Part shown: piece by piece, positions 63,840 to 64,000 of the stretch
How the letters are laid out: every line of letters begins with the position of its first letter
How positions within the stretch are numbered: position 1 is the stretch's first letter
DNA from: Candidatus Palibaumannia cicadellinicola
GTDB taxonomy: Bacteria; Pseudomonadota; Gammaproteobacteria; Enterobacterales; Enterobacteriaceae
DNA: 64,000 bases
Assembly (NCBI RefSeq): GCF_001269425.1
Contig: NZ_CP011787.1
Location: forward strand, 186,001 to 250,000
Reading direction: 5' to 3'
Program-made: the position numbers and the translations under genes
Notes under the pieces: model-generated
The model's database searches: none
Told to the model about the DNA's origin: nothing
Seen by the model: only the letters and a program-made list of their open reading frames with translations

Positions 63840-64000
63840 TTAATTAATATAGCCAATTCTGCTTAAACAAACACCAGTTGGCCACTTATTTTTAAGTGTA
63901 TCAACACTCATCCAAATAAATATAGCTTTGCCGACTATATTGTTGTATGGCACAAAACCCCAGTAACGGCTATCAGCACTATTATCGCGATTATCACCCA
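63840..64000 (-). CDS. lepB: Signal peptidase I LepB (partial, N-terminus beyond right edge)
   Basis: The last 52 codons of leader peptidase, the inner-membrane enzyme that removes signal peptides. They read [17 protein letters not shown] (conserved SGDNR box), [13 protein letters not shown] and [14 protein letters not shown], aligned to the E. coli C-terminus (WPTGLRLSRIGGIH). The stop is at 63840-63842. The catalytic Ser/Lys part lies outside the window. It heads the E. coli-like lepB-rnc-era operon. DsbA's signal peptide is a likely substrate. Confidence 0.95.
   Translation of the reverse strand, partial: GDNRDNSADSRYWGFVPYNNIVGKAIFIWMSVDTLKNKWPTGVCLSRIGYIN

Overview
This window looks like a piece of the reduced, AT-rich chromosome of an obligate insect endosymbiont of the Enterobacterales type (Gammaproteobacteria). 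Almost every gene aligns end to end with an Escherichia coli protein, gene order follows short collinear E. coli blocks, and neighbours known from E. coli are missing or reduced to scars. There are no phages, transposons, CRISPR arrays, secretion systems or restriction systems. Vitamin/cofactor, lipoate, isoprenoid and pyrimidine genes are kept, while aroA is a wreck. That pattern fits a sharpshooter symbiont such as Candidatus Baumannia, whose partner supplies amino acids. The species assignment is inference.

Layout. 1-7.5 kb (minus strand): ffh (cut by the edge), gshA, tRNA-Arg, tRNA-Ser, csrA, alaS and recA; recA has a frameshift in an A-run near its start. 7.5-8.85 kb is non-coding. 8.85-18 kb: mutS (+), an nlpD pseudogene, ispF-ispD-ftsB (-), a 1.6 kb gap, then eno and pyrG (-). 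18.6-25.2 kb: mtnN (+), erpA and mrcB (-), dksA, pcnB, folK (+). 25.2-33.8 kb (+): leuS, holA, nadD, lipB, lipA, mdtH, pgsA. 33.8-34.2 kb: tRNA-Gly, tRNA-Cys, tRNA-Leu. 34.4-40 kb (+): pgl, gpmA, aroA remnant, cmk, rpsA, ycaR. 40-43.2 kb: dsbA (-), pyrBI with a leader peptide and attenuator (+), cspE (-). 43.7-48.3 kb (-): clpP, clpX, lon. 48.7-54.8 kb (+): cyoABCDE and yajR. 55.4-60 kb (+): ispA, dxs, argS. 60-64 kb (-): murJ, acpS, era, rnc and the end of lepB.

How the genes work together. Dxs, IspD, IspF and IspA belong to the MEP/isoprenoid route. It feeds CyoE (haem O for the cytochrome bo3 oxidase encoded beside it) and the lipid carrier used by PBP1b and MurJ for peptidoglycan. LipB/LipA make lipoyl groups. 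PyrB/PyrI, PyrG and Cmk supply pyrimidines. Lon and ClpXP form the proteolytic set.

Main observations. I found no exotic or undescribed system. The interest lies in genome decay caught in progress: the recA frameshift with an eroded LexA-type operator; nlpD and aroA pseudogenes recognisable by sequence and position; an IspF active-site stretch that looks rewritten by small insertions; a DsbA with CQHC in place of CPHC; and a pyrBI leader/attenuator that survives intact. Several unusual start codons (UUG in gshA and argS, possible AUU in pcnB, possible AUA in ftsB) are also worth checking.
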